Below, one piece after another: positions 9,156-16,921 of a DNA stretch of 64,000 nt. A program made the position numbers and the translations under genes. The DNA is from Leptospira brenneri (GTDB lineage: Bacteria > Spirochaetota > Leptospiria > Leptospirales > Leptospiraceae). Each line of letters starts with the position of its first letter. The first letter of the stretch is position 1. Under the pieces are notes generated by a model, which had not been told where the DNA came from, searched no databases, and was given only the letters and a program-made list of their open reading frames with translations. The stretch covers positions 248,001 to 312,000 of the forward strand of contig NZ_NPDQ01000005.1 in assembly GCF_002812125.1 (NCBI RefSeq), read 5' to 3'.

Positions 9156-10739
9156 TTAGAACCCAAAAAGGCCGGTTTTCTTGCGTTTTGACCCACGTTT
9201 CGGTGTGACCCCAAGCATTCCGAGTAGTCCCCGAGTGACTTCTTTTGCCACCGTACGGCCAACTTCCCTTGCGAGTGGATTTTTGGACAGGGTTTCTACA
9301 AAACTAGGATCTTCCTTTTCTTTGGCTCGTTTGCCCTTGGTTTTTTTCTCACCTGATTCTTCTTCGGCGGCCTCTGTTTCGTCGGCGATGGTTTCCATTT
9401 TTTTGGAAAGCATTTCATGGGCGCTTTCTCTATCGAGGGTGGTTTCGTATTTTTTAACTAAGTCCGATTTTTTAATTTTTGCCTCTAGTTCGTCTGGACT
9501 CAAAATTCCCATCCGTGAGGAGGGTGGGGCAAGGAGGGTATGGACAAGAGGAGTTGGGGATCCTTTCGGACTAAGTGCTGTAATGAAGGCCTCACCAATG
9601 CCGAGAGTGGTGATCACTTCTTTGGTATCGTAAAACTCCGTTTCGGGATAGTTTTCGGATGCAGTTTTGATCGCCTTGCGATCGTTTGCGGTAAAGGCGC
9701 GAAGTGCATGTTGGATTTTAAGGCCGAGTTGACCTAAAATTTCTTTTGGTAAGTCTGTCGGAGATTGGGTACAAAAGATAATTCCTACCCCCTTGGAACG
9801 AATGAGTCTCACCATGGTTTCTAATTGTTTGAGTAGGTCGTTGGAAGCTTCATCAAACACTAAATGTGCTTCATCAATGAATAAAACCAGTTTTGGTTTT
9901 TCCAAATCTCCTTCTTCTGGAAAGGTTGCATAAATTTCCGTTAAGAGAGACAACATAAAAGTAGAAAAAAGGCGAGGTTTGGTTTGGATGTCTGTCAGAC
10001 GAATGATGGATACGTTTCCTTTTTTGGATTCTGTTTCAAGGAGGTCGTTCACATCAAAAGATGGTTCGCCAAAAAAATCTTCTCCCCCTTGGCCTTCGAG
10101 TTCAATGAGTTTTCTTAAGATGATAGAAATACTTTGCGAAGAAACAGTTCCGTATTCTTTTTCCAATTCTGCTTTTCCTGCATCATTGATGTATTGGAGG
10201 GCTTTTTTAAAATCTTTGGTATCTAAAATGGGAAGGCCTAAATCGTCGCAGTATTTAAAAACTAAAGAAACCACACTGGCTTGTGTATCATTCAATTCTA
10301 AAATCCGAGAGATGAGAACTGGGCCAAATTCAGCAATGGTCGCACGGAGACGAACCCCAGGTTCTTTGGAGAGGGATAAAAATTCCACAGGGTAGGAGGA
10401 TGGTTTCCAATCGATTCCAAGGGCTTTGGTTCTTTCTTTGATTTTATCGTTTTCTTCTCCTGACTCTGCCAATCCAGAAAGATCTCCTTTGATGTCCATA
10501 AGGACTACAGGAACACCTGCCTCCGATAAGGACTCTGTTAATAGTTGTAAGGTTTTTGTTTTACCGGTTCCAGTAGCACCTGCGATGAGGCCGTGGCGGT
10601 TGAGAGTGGAGAGGGGGATCGAAACTTTTGCTTCTTTGAATGTTTCTCCATCAAAGACCCCAGAACCGAGATAGAGTGATCCTTTGGATGGGTATCCTTC
10701 TTGGATTTTGGAAACAAATGCGTCTGATTTTTTTGCCAT
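9156..10739 (-). CDS. HerA-like/DUF853 (YjgR-type) P-loop ATPase
   Basis: A 527-residue cytoplasmic ATPase. The N-terminal region SLYLGSGVFDGE precedes Walker A GATGTGKT at 54-61 and LMDIKGDLSGL; LVLFIDEAHLVFDEAS is the Walker B, and IIFCTQSPTDLP the sensor segment. These belong to the HerA/FtsK superfamily, DUF853 branch (E. coli YjgR). Relatives are suspected to act on DNA, but no reaction is established for this branch. The C-terminal 100 residues are charged and end in a Lys-rich tail (GSKRKKTGLFGF). It reads toward groES without a clear terminator, so readthrough into the chaperonin operon is possible. Confidence 0.85.
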   Translation of the reverse strand: MAKKSDAFVSKIQEGYPSKGSLYLGSGVFDGETFKEAKVSIPLSTLNRHGLIAGATGTGKTKTLQLLTESLSEAGVPVVLMDIKGDLSGLAESGEENDKIKERTKALGIDWKPSSYPVEFLSLSKEPGVRLRATIAEFGPVLISRILELNDTQASVVSLVFKYCDDLGLPILDTKDFKKALQYINDAGKAELEKEYGTVSSQSISIILRKLIELEGQGGEDFFGEPSFDVNDLLETESKKGNVSIIRLTDIQTKPRLFSTFMLSLLTEIYATFPEEGDLEKPKLVLFIDEAHLVFDEASNDLLKQLETMVRLIRSKGVGIIFCTQSPTDLPKEILGQLGLKIQHALRAFTANDRKAIKTASENYPETEFYDTKEVITTLGIGEAFITALSPKGSPTPLVHTLLAPPSSRMGILSPDELEAKIKKSDLVKKYETTLDRESAHEMLSKKMETIADETEAAEEESGEKKTKGKRAKEKEDPSFVETLSKNPLAREVGRTVAKEVTRGLLGMLGVTPKRGSKRKKTGLFGF

Positions 10740-10900
10740 ACAGCCCTCTTAAATCATCTACTTCTTTTGGTTTTGGATCCTTCGTCAATGTTTTCTGGGG
10801 AAGGAAAACAATCGTTATGAATTGATTCCAGGCAGAGAAAGAATAAATTTCTCGTACTCTTACTAATATGGTTTGAGTTTTTGGAAATTCTTTCTAAGTT
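10740..10900. other. Divergent intergenic region between HerA-like ATPase and hybrid kinase
   Basis: About 160 bases without a gene. It must hold the promoters of both flanking genes. I see one plausible promoter on the plus strand (listed separately) and nothing else distinctive. Confidence 0.5.
10822..10849 (+). promoter_or_regulatory. Possible promoter of the hybrid histidine kinase gene
   Basis: TTGATT, a 16-base spacer and TAAATT at 10844-10849, each matching four of six consensus bases. It lies about 50 bases before the start codon. Moderate evidence only. Confidence 0.35.
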
Positions 10901-13318
10901 TTGGCTGTGGCACGTTTCCAGGTTTTGTCCATTTCAAAAATTTTCTTATTTTTCCTCCTAATCTCCGTTTTGGTCCAATGCAACAGGTCCATTCCTACTT
11001 TGGCCCCGGCGAAATCCATTAAGGCTGGTGTCCTTGATCTCTCGAAGGAAGATCCTAAAACTTTAGATCCCTTTCCTTTGGCCGGTGAGTGGGAAGCCTT
11101 CCCTGGAGAACTTCCCGAAACAGAGGAAGAGTTTAAGGCTTTGGACAAAAAGGAACCAGTCCCACTCGCGGTCCCTGCTTATTGGGTGAACCAGAATTTA
11201 CCGGCTCATGGATTTGTTACTTATCGTTTGAAACTAAAAGTGACTAGTCCCCTGAATTTGATGTTCTATTTAAGGGAAACTTCTTCCGCATATCGAGCTT
11301 ATTATCACAATACGGAACGTGGCCTTGTTCTTCTTGGTTCGGCCGGAAAGGTTTCCAAAACGAAAGAAGGGTCTATTGGTTACTATTTGGAAACGGCCCG
11401 TTCTTTTCGTGCCACACCAACCACAGTTCTTTATTTACAAATCTCAAATTATCTTTATTCACGTGGTGGTCCGTATTATTCACCTGTGCTTGGTGAAGTG
11501 GGCAAAACTCTTTTATACCTTCGCTTCAAAGAACGAAAAAAAGCATTTTTCTTTGCTACCTTTCTTGTCCTAGCACTTTCTCATTTGTTTCTTTATATTC
11601 ATCGAAAGAAAGATAAGTCTCCTCTTTGGTTTTCCTTACTTTGTATTTCTTGGCTTGTTCGGATTTTGCTTTTTGATCGAGTTTCGAGGGATTGGTTTGT
11701 GGCCTCTGATTGGCTCGAAATGCTCCAAATCCGAATTGAATACATTGCCTTTTGTGGGATTCAAGTTTTTAGTCTTTTGTTTTTCTTTCAAAACCAAAAA
11801 AACTTTTTTCCAGACAAATATAAAAGATATCTATTGATTCCTATTCTTTTGGAATTTTTGATAATCGCTACCACGCCGTACGAAGTGTACACAAAACTTC
11901 TTATTTTTAGTCAGGCGTATATGGCGTTCATTCTTGTCATTGCTTTGGTAGCCGGTGTCCGCTCTTGTTTACAAAAAGAATTTAGATACATTGGTTCTAT
12001 TATTTTGTTTGGAACTATTGTGATTCTTTCCGCCACCATTTACGATTCCGTTGTCTTTTTTAAACGATGGGATTTACCCATGCTTACGGAACTCGGATTT
12101 GCCATTTTTTGTATGTGCCTTGCAATTGTGATATCCAAACAAAATGCACATACTTGGGAAACTGCCGAATACTTAACACTGAATTTACGAAAAGAAGTGG
12201 AATGGAAAACCATAGAACTTCGAAAAGAGAAGGAAAAGGCTGAAAAAACAGGGGAACTGAAAGATAAGTTTATTTCCATTGTTTCCCATGATATTCGTTC
12301 TCCCCTTTTTGGGATTTCTTCTGTATTTAACTTACTGACAGAGTCTCCACCTTCTCTCTCTCCAGAAAGAGCGAAGCAGGTGTTAGGTGATGCATCTACG
12401 GGACTTAAAAATATTTTAAGTATGGTAGAGGAACTAATCAAATATTCAAGGTTCCAAAATGCTTCCGTGTTTCCTGATTACCAACTATTTGATTTTCGCC
12501 AAATCACCGACCAACTCATCGAACGAGTTCAGGAAATGGCAAATCCTAAAAATATATCCATCATCACTCATATCGAAGAATCTTCCATAGGGATTGGTGA
12601 TCCAAACTTAATTGAACATTTGATTTGGAATTTACTCACGAATGCTGTGAAGTTCACAAAAGAAGCAGGAACCGTAGAAATCTCTCTGACAGAAAAGGAC
12701 AAACATTGGAGCCTTAAGGTTGTGGATACGGGAATTGGAATGCCTCTCTACTGGACCGAAAATATTTTGGAACAAGGTTTTCTTTTTGTGAGAAAGGGAA
12801 CGGCCGATGAAATGGGGGCAGGAGTTGGGCTTGCTTTTTGTAAAGAAGTTGCCGAACGTCATGGGGCAGAACTCATCGTTCAATCAGAAGAAGAGAAGGG
12901 AAGTTCTGTAGAGTTTTTACTTCCTAATTTTGAGAAAATTGTTCTCGTGTTAGATGACAATCCGGGATACAGAAAACAAATCCGCAAAGTTTTAAAAGAC
13001 CTACCTTGTATTCTTTGGGAAGAAGAGTATCCTGATCACGCACTTCTCTCTGTCGGTAGGTTGAAACCTGATCTGATCATCGTGGACTTTTCTATGCCTG
13101 AAAGAACGGGAGTTGATTTCCTTCGCGATTTGTATTCGAACTCTGAAATGGAGGAAATCCGTTCTGTTCTAGTCTCTAGTTCTCACACCGATCCCAACAC
13201 CGGTTATAAATTAGAAGCCACAGTGATTGAAATTGGAGGAGATGCTTTCCTGACAAAAACATCTCCTGATGCAAAGTTGGTAGAACTAGTGAAACGATTG
13301 TTAGACTTAGAAACTTAG
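10901..13318 (+). CDS. Hybrid histidine kinase with 7TMR-DISM-type sensor and C-terminal receiver
   Basis: An 805-residue inner-membrane sensor. Signal peptide ending LISVLVQC suggests lipid attachment at the Cys near residue 28. An extracytoplasmic jelly-roll-like domain (about 50-190; PAYWVN, YRLKLKV) resembles 7TMR-DISMED2; about seven hydrophobic helices follow to 410; a coiled stretch leads to the HisKA box KFISIVSHDIRSPLFG with phospho-accepting His463; the ATPase domain has NLLTNAVKFT, VVDTGIGM and GAGVGLAF; the receiver holds LVLDDN and IIVDFSMP with phospho-Asp729. The start is TTG 10901 or GTG 10907; no strong ribosome site decides. It converges on, and overlaps by four bases, a NarL-type regulator that may be its partner. 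Confidence 0.9.
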   Translation: MAVARFQVLSISKIFLFFLLISVLVQCNRSIPTLAPAKSIKAGVLDLSKEDPKTLDPFPLAGEWEAFPGELPETEEEFKALDKKEPVPLAVPAYWVNQNLPAHGFVTYRLKLKVTSPLNLMFYLRETSSAYRAYYHNTERGLVLLGSAGKVSKTKEGSIGYYLETARSFRATPTTVLYLQISNYLYSRGGPYYSPVLGEVGKTLLYLRFKERKKAFFFATFLVLALSHLFLYIHRKKDKSPLWFSLLCISWLVRILLFDRVSRDWFVASDWLEMLQIRIEYIAFCGIQVFSLLFFFQNQKNFFPDKYKRYLLIPILLEFLIIATTPYEVYTKLLIFSQAYMAFILVIALVAGVRSCLQKEFRYIGSIILFGTIVILSATIYDSVVFFKRWDLPMLTELGFAIFCMCLAIVISKQNAHTWETAEYLTLNLRKEVEWKTIELRKEKEKAEKTGELKDKFISIVSHDIRSPLFGISSVFNLLTESPPSLSPERAKQVLGDASTGLKNILSMVEELIKYSRFQNASVFPDYQLFDFRQITDQLIERVQEMANPKNISIITHIEESSIGIGDPNLIEHLIWNLLTNAVKFTKEAGTVEISLTEKDKHWSLKVVDTGIGMPLYWTENILEQGFLFVRKGTADEMGAGVGLAFCKEVAERHGAELIVQSEEEKGSSVEFLLPNFEKIVLVLDDNPGYRKQIRKVLKDLPCILWEEEYPDHALLSVGRLKPDLIIVDFSMPERTGVDFLRDLYSNSEMEEIRSVLVSSSHTDPNTGYKLEATVIEIGGDAFLTKTSPDAKLVELVKRLLDLET

Positions 13319-13935
13319 ATCAACATTTGTTCTTTGGCGCGACCAATGAGTTCTGCAACGGTTTTGGCATTGAACCTGTCTTTCAGTCTACCGACATGGT
13401 ATTCCACTGTTCTTTTGGATAAACCAATTTCTGTTCCAATTTCTTGGTAGGTTTTTCCGTGGCCAAGAAGGGTGAGGATTTGTTTTTCCTTTTTGTTTGC
13501 AACCTTTCCATCTTGCGGTTTGCGGTTGAAACTGAGTTTTAGATTTTTGGAATAAACCGTCTTTCCCGAAGCAATTTCGTTTAAATTTTTGGTGAGGCTG
13601 CTTAGGTCGTCACTTTTCAAAAGATACCCATCTACCCCGGCTTCAATGGCTGAATGGACAATGGGTTGTTCATCGAGCATCGTGAGGGTGACCACTTTTA
13701 GGCTTGGGTGTTCTTTTTTCCAATCCTTAACCATATTCAGCACGTTCTCCCCCGGAATTCGCAAATCGAGGAGGACAAAGTCGGGTCTTGTTTCGTTAAG
13801 GAGGGTTACAATTTGAGAGGAATGTTCTGCTTCTCCCACAACTTCAAAATCGGCCGAAGAATTCACGACGTGTTTGACCCCGACGCGGGTCACAGCATGG
13901 TCTTCAACTAGTAATACCTTCTTTTTAGGTGTCAT
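13315..13935 (-). CDS. NarL/LuxR-family response regulator
   Basis: A 206-residue DNA-binding regulator. The receiver domain begins KVLLVEDHAVTRVGVKHVV, with acidic pair E11/D12, phospho-acceptor D57 in FVLLDLRIPGE and conserved Lys in GYLLKSDD. After a linker the LuxR-type helix-turn-helix reads KTYQEIGTEIGLSKRTVEYH. It faces the hybrid kinase, overlapping it tail to tail by four bases, which suggests but does not prove that they form one pathway. Confidence 0.92.
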   Translation of the reverse strand: MTPKKKVLLVEDHAVTRVGVKHVVNSSADFEVVGEAEHSSQIVTLLNETRPDFVLLDLRIPGENVLNMVKDWKKEHPSLKVVTLTMLDEQPIVHSAIEAGVDGYLLKSDDLSSLTKNLNEIASGKTVYSKNLKLSFNRKPQDGKVANKKEKQILTLLGHGKTYQEIGTEIGLSKRTVEYHVGRLKDRFNAKTVAELIGRAKEQMLI

Positions 13936-13963
13936 AAATTTCCCTTTTTTCTGGAACCAGGAA

Positions 13964-14038
13964 CCATTTGTCCCTAGCGTTTCTCCCTAGTAGACGAGGA
14001 GAATTGAAAATATTAGTACTATTCCGTTCCATTTGTCC
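13964..14038. repeat. Direct repeat CCATTTGTCC in a divergent promoter region
   Basis: The 10-mer CCATTTGTCC occurs at 13964-13973 and again at 14029-14038, 65 bases apart, in the 188-base gap between the response regulator and the cNMP-binding gene. It could be a pair of operator half-sites, or chance. Confidence 0.3.
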
Positions 14039-14123
14039 ATAAAAAATCGTGGGTCTATCTACTTAATTTTCTCTTGCAAATTGACCAATTTCCCCCATTT
14101 TCAGAGAAATCCTAGGAGTATGA

Positions 14124-14594
14124 ATGAATACTAAAGTAGAGAGTCTCAAAAAAATATATCTCTTCCAAAAGTTAAACCAAGACGAACTGTTACACATTGC
14201 TGAAAAAATCCGGGAAGTCCACCTACCTCCTAGAAATGTTTTGTACGATATGGGAGAAGATGCGGAGTCCATGTACATTGTGAAGTATGGAACTTTACAA
14301 ATTTCCACCGCCACAAGCCATGGGGACGATGTGAACCTGATCACTCTGGGAGAAGGGGATCACTTTGGGGAATTGCCTTTTTTTGATGAGGAAAAACGCT
14401 CTGCAAAGGTAGAGGCAAAGGAGAATTCCGAACTTTATGAACTTCGTTATTCTGATTTGCACGATATGTTTTCTAAAAATAAAGAAATGGAGCTCAAATT
14501 CTACAAGGAAGTGACCCATTATTACATCCGCAGACTTCGAAAGCTCACCCACGACCTGGCTTATGCACGGGAACTTCGAAAACGATTTGCTTAA
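14124..14594 (+). CDS. Single-domain cyclic-nucleotide-binding protein
   Basis: A 156-residue protein that is essentially one cNMP-binding (CAP_ED) domain: LKKIYLFQKLNQDEL opens the fold, GEDAESMYIVKYGTLQI is the beta roll, and GEGDHFGELPFF is the phosphate-binding cassette, although the Arg that contacts the cyclic phosphate in CRP is not at an obvious position (EEKRSAKVEA contains the only candidate). A C-terminal helix rich in Arg and Leu follows; there is no helix-turn-helix, so it is not a CRP-type transcription factor. It may act as a regulatory subunit; no partner is visible. Confidence 0.85.
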   Translation: MNTKVESLKKIYLFQKLNQDELLHIAEKIREVHLPPRNVLYDMGEDAESMYIVKYGTLQISTATSHGDDVNLITLGEGDHFGELPFFDEEKRSAKVEAKENSELYELRYSDLHDMFSKNKEMELKFYKEVTHYYIRRLRKLTHDLAYARELRKRFA

Positions 14595-14661
14595 GACCCC
14601 AGAAGAGACAAAATGAATTCAAATTAGGATTTTTTATCGACTGCTAACGAAAAAACCTTTT

Positions 14662-14711
14662 CCATTCCTCAGTTTCTTCCTAATACAGCTAAGGAATGGG
14701 TTTCGGAAACC
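14662..14711 (+). promoter_or_regulatory. Paired inverted repeats in the leader of the PUR-flaA genes
   Basis: CCATTCCT (14662-14669) and AGGAATGG (14692-14699) form perfect 8-base arms. Immediately following is GGTTTCGGAAACC (14699-14711), a second near-perfect palindrome. Both lie 33-80 bases before the start of the PUR-domain gene. They could be protein operators or RNA hairpins in the leader; the sequence alone does not decide. Confidence 0.45.
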
Positions 14712-14744
14712 GATACTATTTACGTAGGCAGGGAGAAGGAATGC

Positions 14745-14984
14745 ATGGTGGACCCCGAAATCCTAACCGAGAAGATCGTAACACAAAATAAGACCTTCTT
14801 GGTGGATTTGAAGAAGAACCAGGCTGGATTCTACCTGAAAGTATCGGAGTGGTCGAATAGCAAAAAGTCCTCGATCTTTCTACCGGCAGAAGGAATCGAT
14901 CGAATGATCGAAATCTTGAATCAATTTAAAAGCCGGATATCCGATAATGAGAATACGAAAGACCCGGAGTTAGGAGCCTTTTAG
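14745..14984 (+). CDS. Small PUR-domain (BpuR-like) nucleic-acid-binding protein
   Basis: A 79-residue protein with the single PUR repeat layout: ILTEKIVTQNKTFLVDLKKN, then QAGFYLKVSEW, then SSIFLPAEGIDRMIEIL. PUR domains bind single-stranded DNA or RNA; in Borrelia the homologous BpuR is a known regulator of gene expression. Ribosome site GGGAGAAGGA ends four bases before ATG 14745 (GTG 14748 is also possible). It lies 11 bases upstream of flaA2 in the same direction, so it is probably cotranscribed with the flagellar sheath genes. The assignment rests on pattern similarity read by eye. Confidence 0.7.
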   Translation: MVDPEILTEKIVTQNKTFLVDLKKNQAGFYLKVSEWSNSKKSSIFLPAEGIDRMIEILNQFKSRISDNENTKDPELGAF

Positions 14985-14995
14985 GAGTGAGTTTC

Positions 14996-15712
14996 ATGGG
15001 GAAATTAGGAATGACCAAACTGTTGTTAGGCCTCTTCCTTTCAATAGGAATGTTGTACGCACAGGCAGATACTGGCGGACAAAATACAGCTAACACTGCA
15101 AATGATGAGGATAGCCCTCTTAGAAAAATCGTTTTAGATGATTTTGAAGAGGCTGAGGATTGGAGAGTAAAAGCTACCACTCCACTCGGAGAAACAAGAA
15201 CTTTGAAACTCGTTCAACGCGGGCTCATCAAAGATGTATTCGATGAAAAAACCGTTCCAGAAGATGGCGGTGATAAACTCGAAAAAAACCATATTTTAGG
15301 AGTCAAAACTCATTTTGCTGCTAAAGGCTTGGATCGTGTGGAACTTTATCCACCACATGAATACATCATCAAAGGGAAAGTGCGACAAATCTCTGTTTGG
15401 GTTCTTGGTAGAAAATACAGACATACCTTATTTGCAAAATTTAGAGATTATAAAGACGTAACACATAATATCCGTTTGGGTCGTTTGGATTTCTTCGGAT
15501 GGAGAAAACTTACGGCTACAATCCCAGGATTTATTCCGCAAAGTACAAGATTTGCACTTTTAGATAAAAACCTGCATTTCGTTTCTCTCTTTGTCACTTC
15601 AGATGTTCATGAAGTAGCAGGGGATTTTTACTTTTATGTAGATGACCTCCAAGTGAGAACCGACAGATCCGAAGCTAAATACCCTGGATCTGAAATTAAG
15701 GACAATTGGTAG
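14996..15712 (+). CDS. flaA2: Flagellar filament sheath protein FlaA2
   Basis: A 238-residue exported protein of the spirochaete FlaA family, which forms part of the sheath around the periplasmic flagellar filament. It has a signal peptide ([15 protein letters not shown]), then [20 protein letters not shown], the typical FlaA motif [14 protein letters not shown] segment [15 protein letters not shown], and FYVDDLQV near the end. ATG 14996 is preferred to GTG 14987 because AGGAG is at the right distance from the former. It is followed after 16 bases by flaA1, the arrangement known in Leptospira. Confidence 0.9.
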   Translation: MGKLGMTKLLLGLFLSIGMLYAQADTGGQNTANTANDEDSPLRKIVLDDFEEAEDWRVKATTPLGETRTLKLVQRGLIKDVFDEKTVPEDGGDKLEKNHILGVKTHFAAKGLDRVELYPPHEYIIKGKVRQISVWVLGRKYRHTLFAKFRDYKDVTHNIRLGRLDFFGWRKLTATIPGFIPQSTRFALLDKNLHFVSLFVTSDVHEVAGDFYFYVDDLQVRTDRSEAKYPGSEIKDNW

Positions 15713-15728
15713 GCGGGAGAAAGGAACA

Positions 15729-16715
15729 ATGGAAAACAATAAAACAAAAATCCTAACATTACTTGCCCTATCGTCCATCGCACTCATTGGTTTTGCACAA
15801 GCGCAATACAAAGTATCCAATGGGGTGGCAACACCAGTTGGAAATGATATTGGAGCTCTAGAACTCAAAGCCATTACCATCGAATCTTGGGACTCTCCTG
15901 TTTCTTCTGCACCGTTTGGTTGGGAAGTTTTCACCGATAAAGACGGTGTGAACAAAGATGGTACTGGGGACATGAAATATGATGAGAACAATAAGTATTC
16001 ACCTGTTCTCAATGACCCAGCGAAATCTCCTCTTGTGATGCGAGAAGTGAAATTGGTTCCTGGTAAACCAGGCGACGTAAAAAACGTAGATGCAGGAAAT
16101 GCAAAAGTTTTAGCAGTGAAGTTTCAATTTACTTTTCCTGGAAACAACGTGGTAACGGTTCGCCCTCCGCGTGCTCCTGAATATGAAGTGACTCGTGCAC
16201 GGCCTTATATCGATGCAGACAACAAAAAGAAAATTGAAAAAGTTTATGGAATTGAAGCTCCAGGAAACGTAAAAGCCATTTCTGTTTGGGTTCTTGGTCG
16301 TGGTAACGAATACGATTTAGAAGGTTGGTTAGAAGACTATAATGGCAATAGCCATATTTTCCCTTTTGGATCCTTGGACTTCGTTGGTTGGAGACCTCTT
16401 CACATCGTCATTCCTCCAGGAATCCCGCAAGAGGCAAATGCCTTCCCTGCAACAAGAAACCTAATCTTCAAACAGTTTAAGATTCGTTCTAGACTGAACA
16501 CAGGTCCAGAAACTGTTTACCTTTTCTTTGATGAACTTCGTGTCCTTGCTGATACTTTTGAAGTTCACTTTGATGGGGCAAACCTTGACTTTGATGAAGA
16601 AGATTGCAAAAGCAAAGTTAAGATGGAGCAAATGCTTCAGAAGTCAGGAGCCATCTCTACAGGTGCAAAAATCCGCGATTGTTCTGGAAGTAACGGCTCT
16701 TCCCAAAACAAATAG
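15729..16715 (+). CDS. flaA1: Flagellar filament sheath protein FlaA1
   Basis: A 328-residue exported protein, the larger of the two FlaA sheath paralogues. The signal peptide ends near GFAQAQ. Conserved FlaA segments are [36 protein letters not shown] and [13 protein letters not shown]. Two cysteines in the C-terminal tail (near DEEDCKSK and IRDCSGS) could form a disulphide. It shares the motif order SVWVLGR, DFxGWR, DDLxV/DELRV with FlaA2 directly upstream and ends before a strong terminator. Confidence 0.92.
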   Translation: MENNKTKILTLLALSSIALIGFAQAQYKVSNGVATPVGNDIGALELKAITIESWDSPVSSAPFGWEVFTDKDGVNKDGTGDMKYDENNKYSPVLNDPAKSPLVMREVKLVPGKPGDVKNVDAGNAKVLAVKFQFTFPGNNVVTVRPPRAPEYEVTRARPYIDADNKKKIEKVYGIEAPGNVKAISVWVLGRGNEYDLEGWLEDYNGNSHIFPFGSLDFVGWRPLHIVIPPGIPQEANAFPATRNLIFKQFKIRSRLNTGPETVYLFFDELRVLADTFEVHFDGANLDFDEEDCKSKVKMEQMLQKSGAISTGAKIRDCSGSNGSSQNK

Positions 16716-16756
16716 AATCCTCACTCACTCGAAGGATATCCTTTGGGACCCAGGGA

Positions 16757-16782
16757 AACCCAGCCAATCGGCTGGGTTTTTT
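16757..16782 (+). terminator. Rho-independent terminator behind flaA1
   Basis: AACCCAGCC, a four-base loop, GGCTGGGTT and a T run: a nine-base-pair GC-rich stem, 42 bases after the flaA1 stop. Confidence 0.92.
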
Positions 16783-16921
16783 GGCTTTACAGAATCGAAC
16801 GGACCTGAAAAATGAACTCTAGGACTGTTCTTTTCGCGGATTCATCGCTAAATTTACCGTAACAACTTTATAGGAACAATGAACACCCTTGATTGGAAAT
16901 ACGAAGAGGGAGATTCTTTTC

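Noticed and set aside
9181..10674. Plus-strand frames of 80-150 codons opposite the HerA-like gene
   Set aside because: Ser/Phe/Arg-rich translations without ribosome sites; antisense to a gene with clear P-loop motifs.
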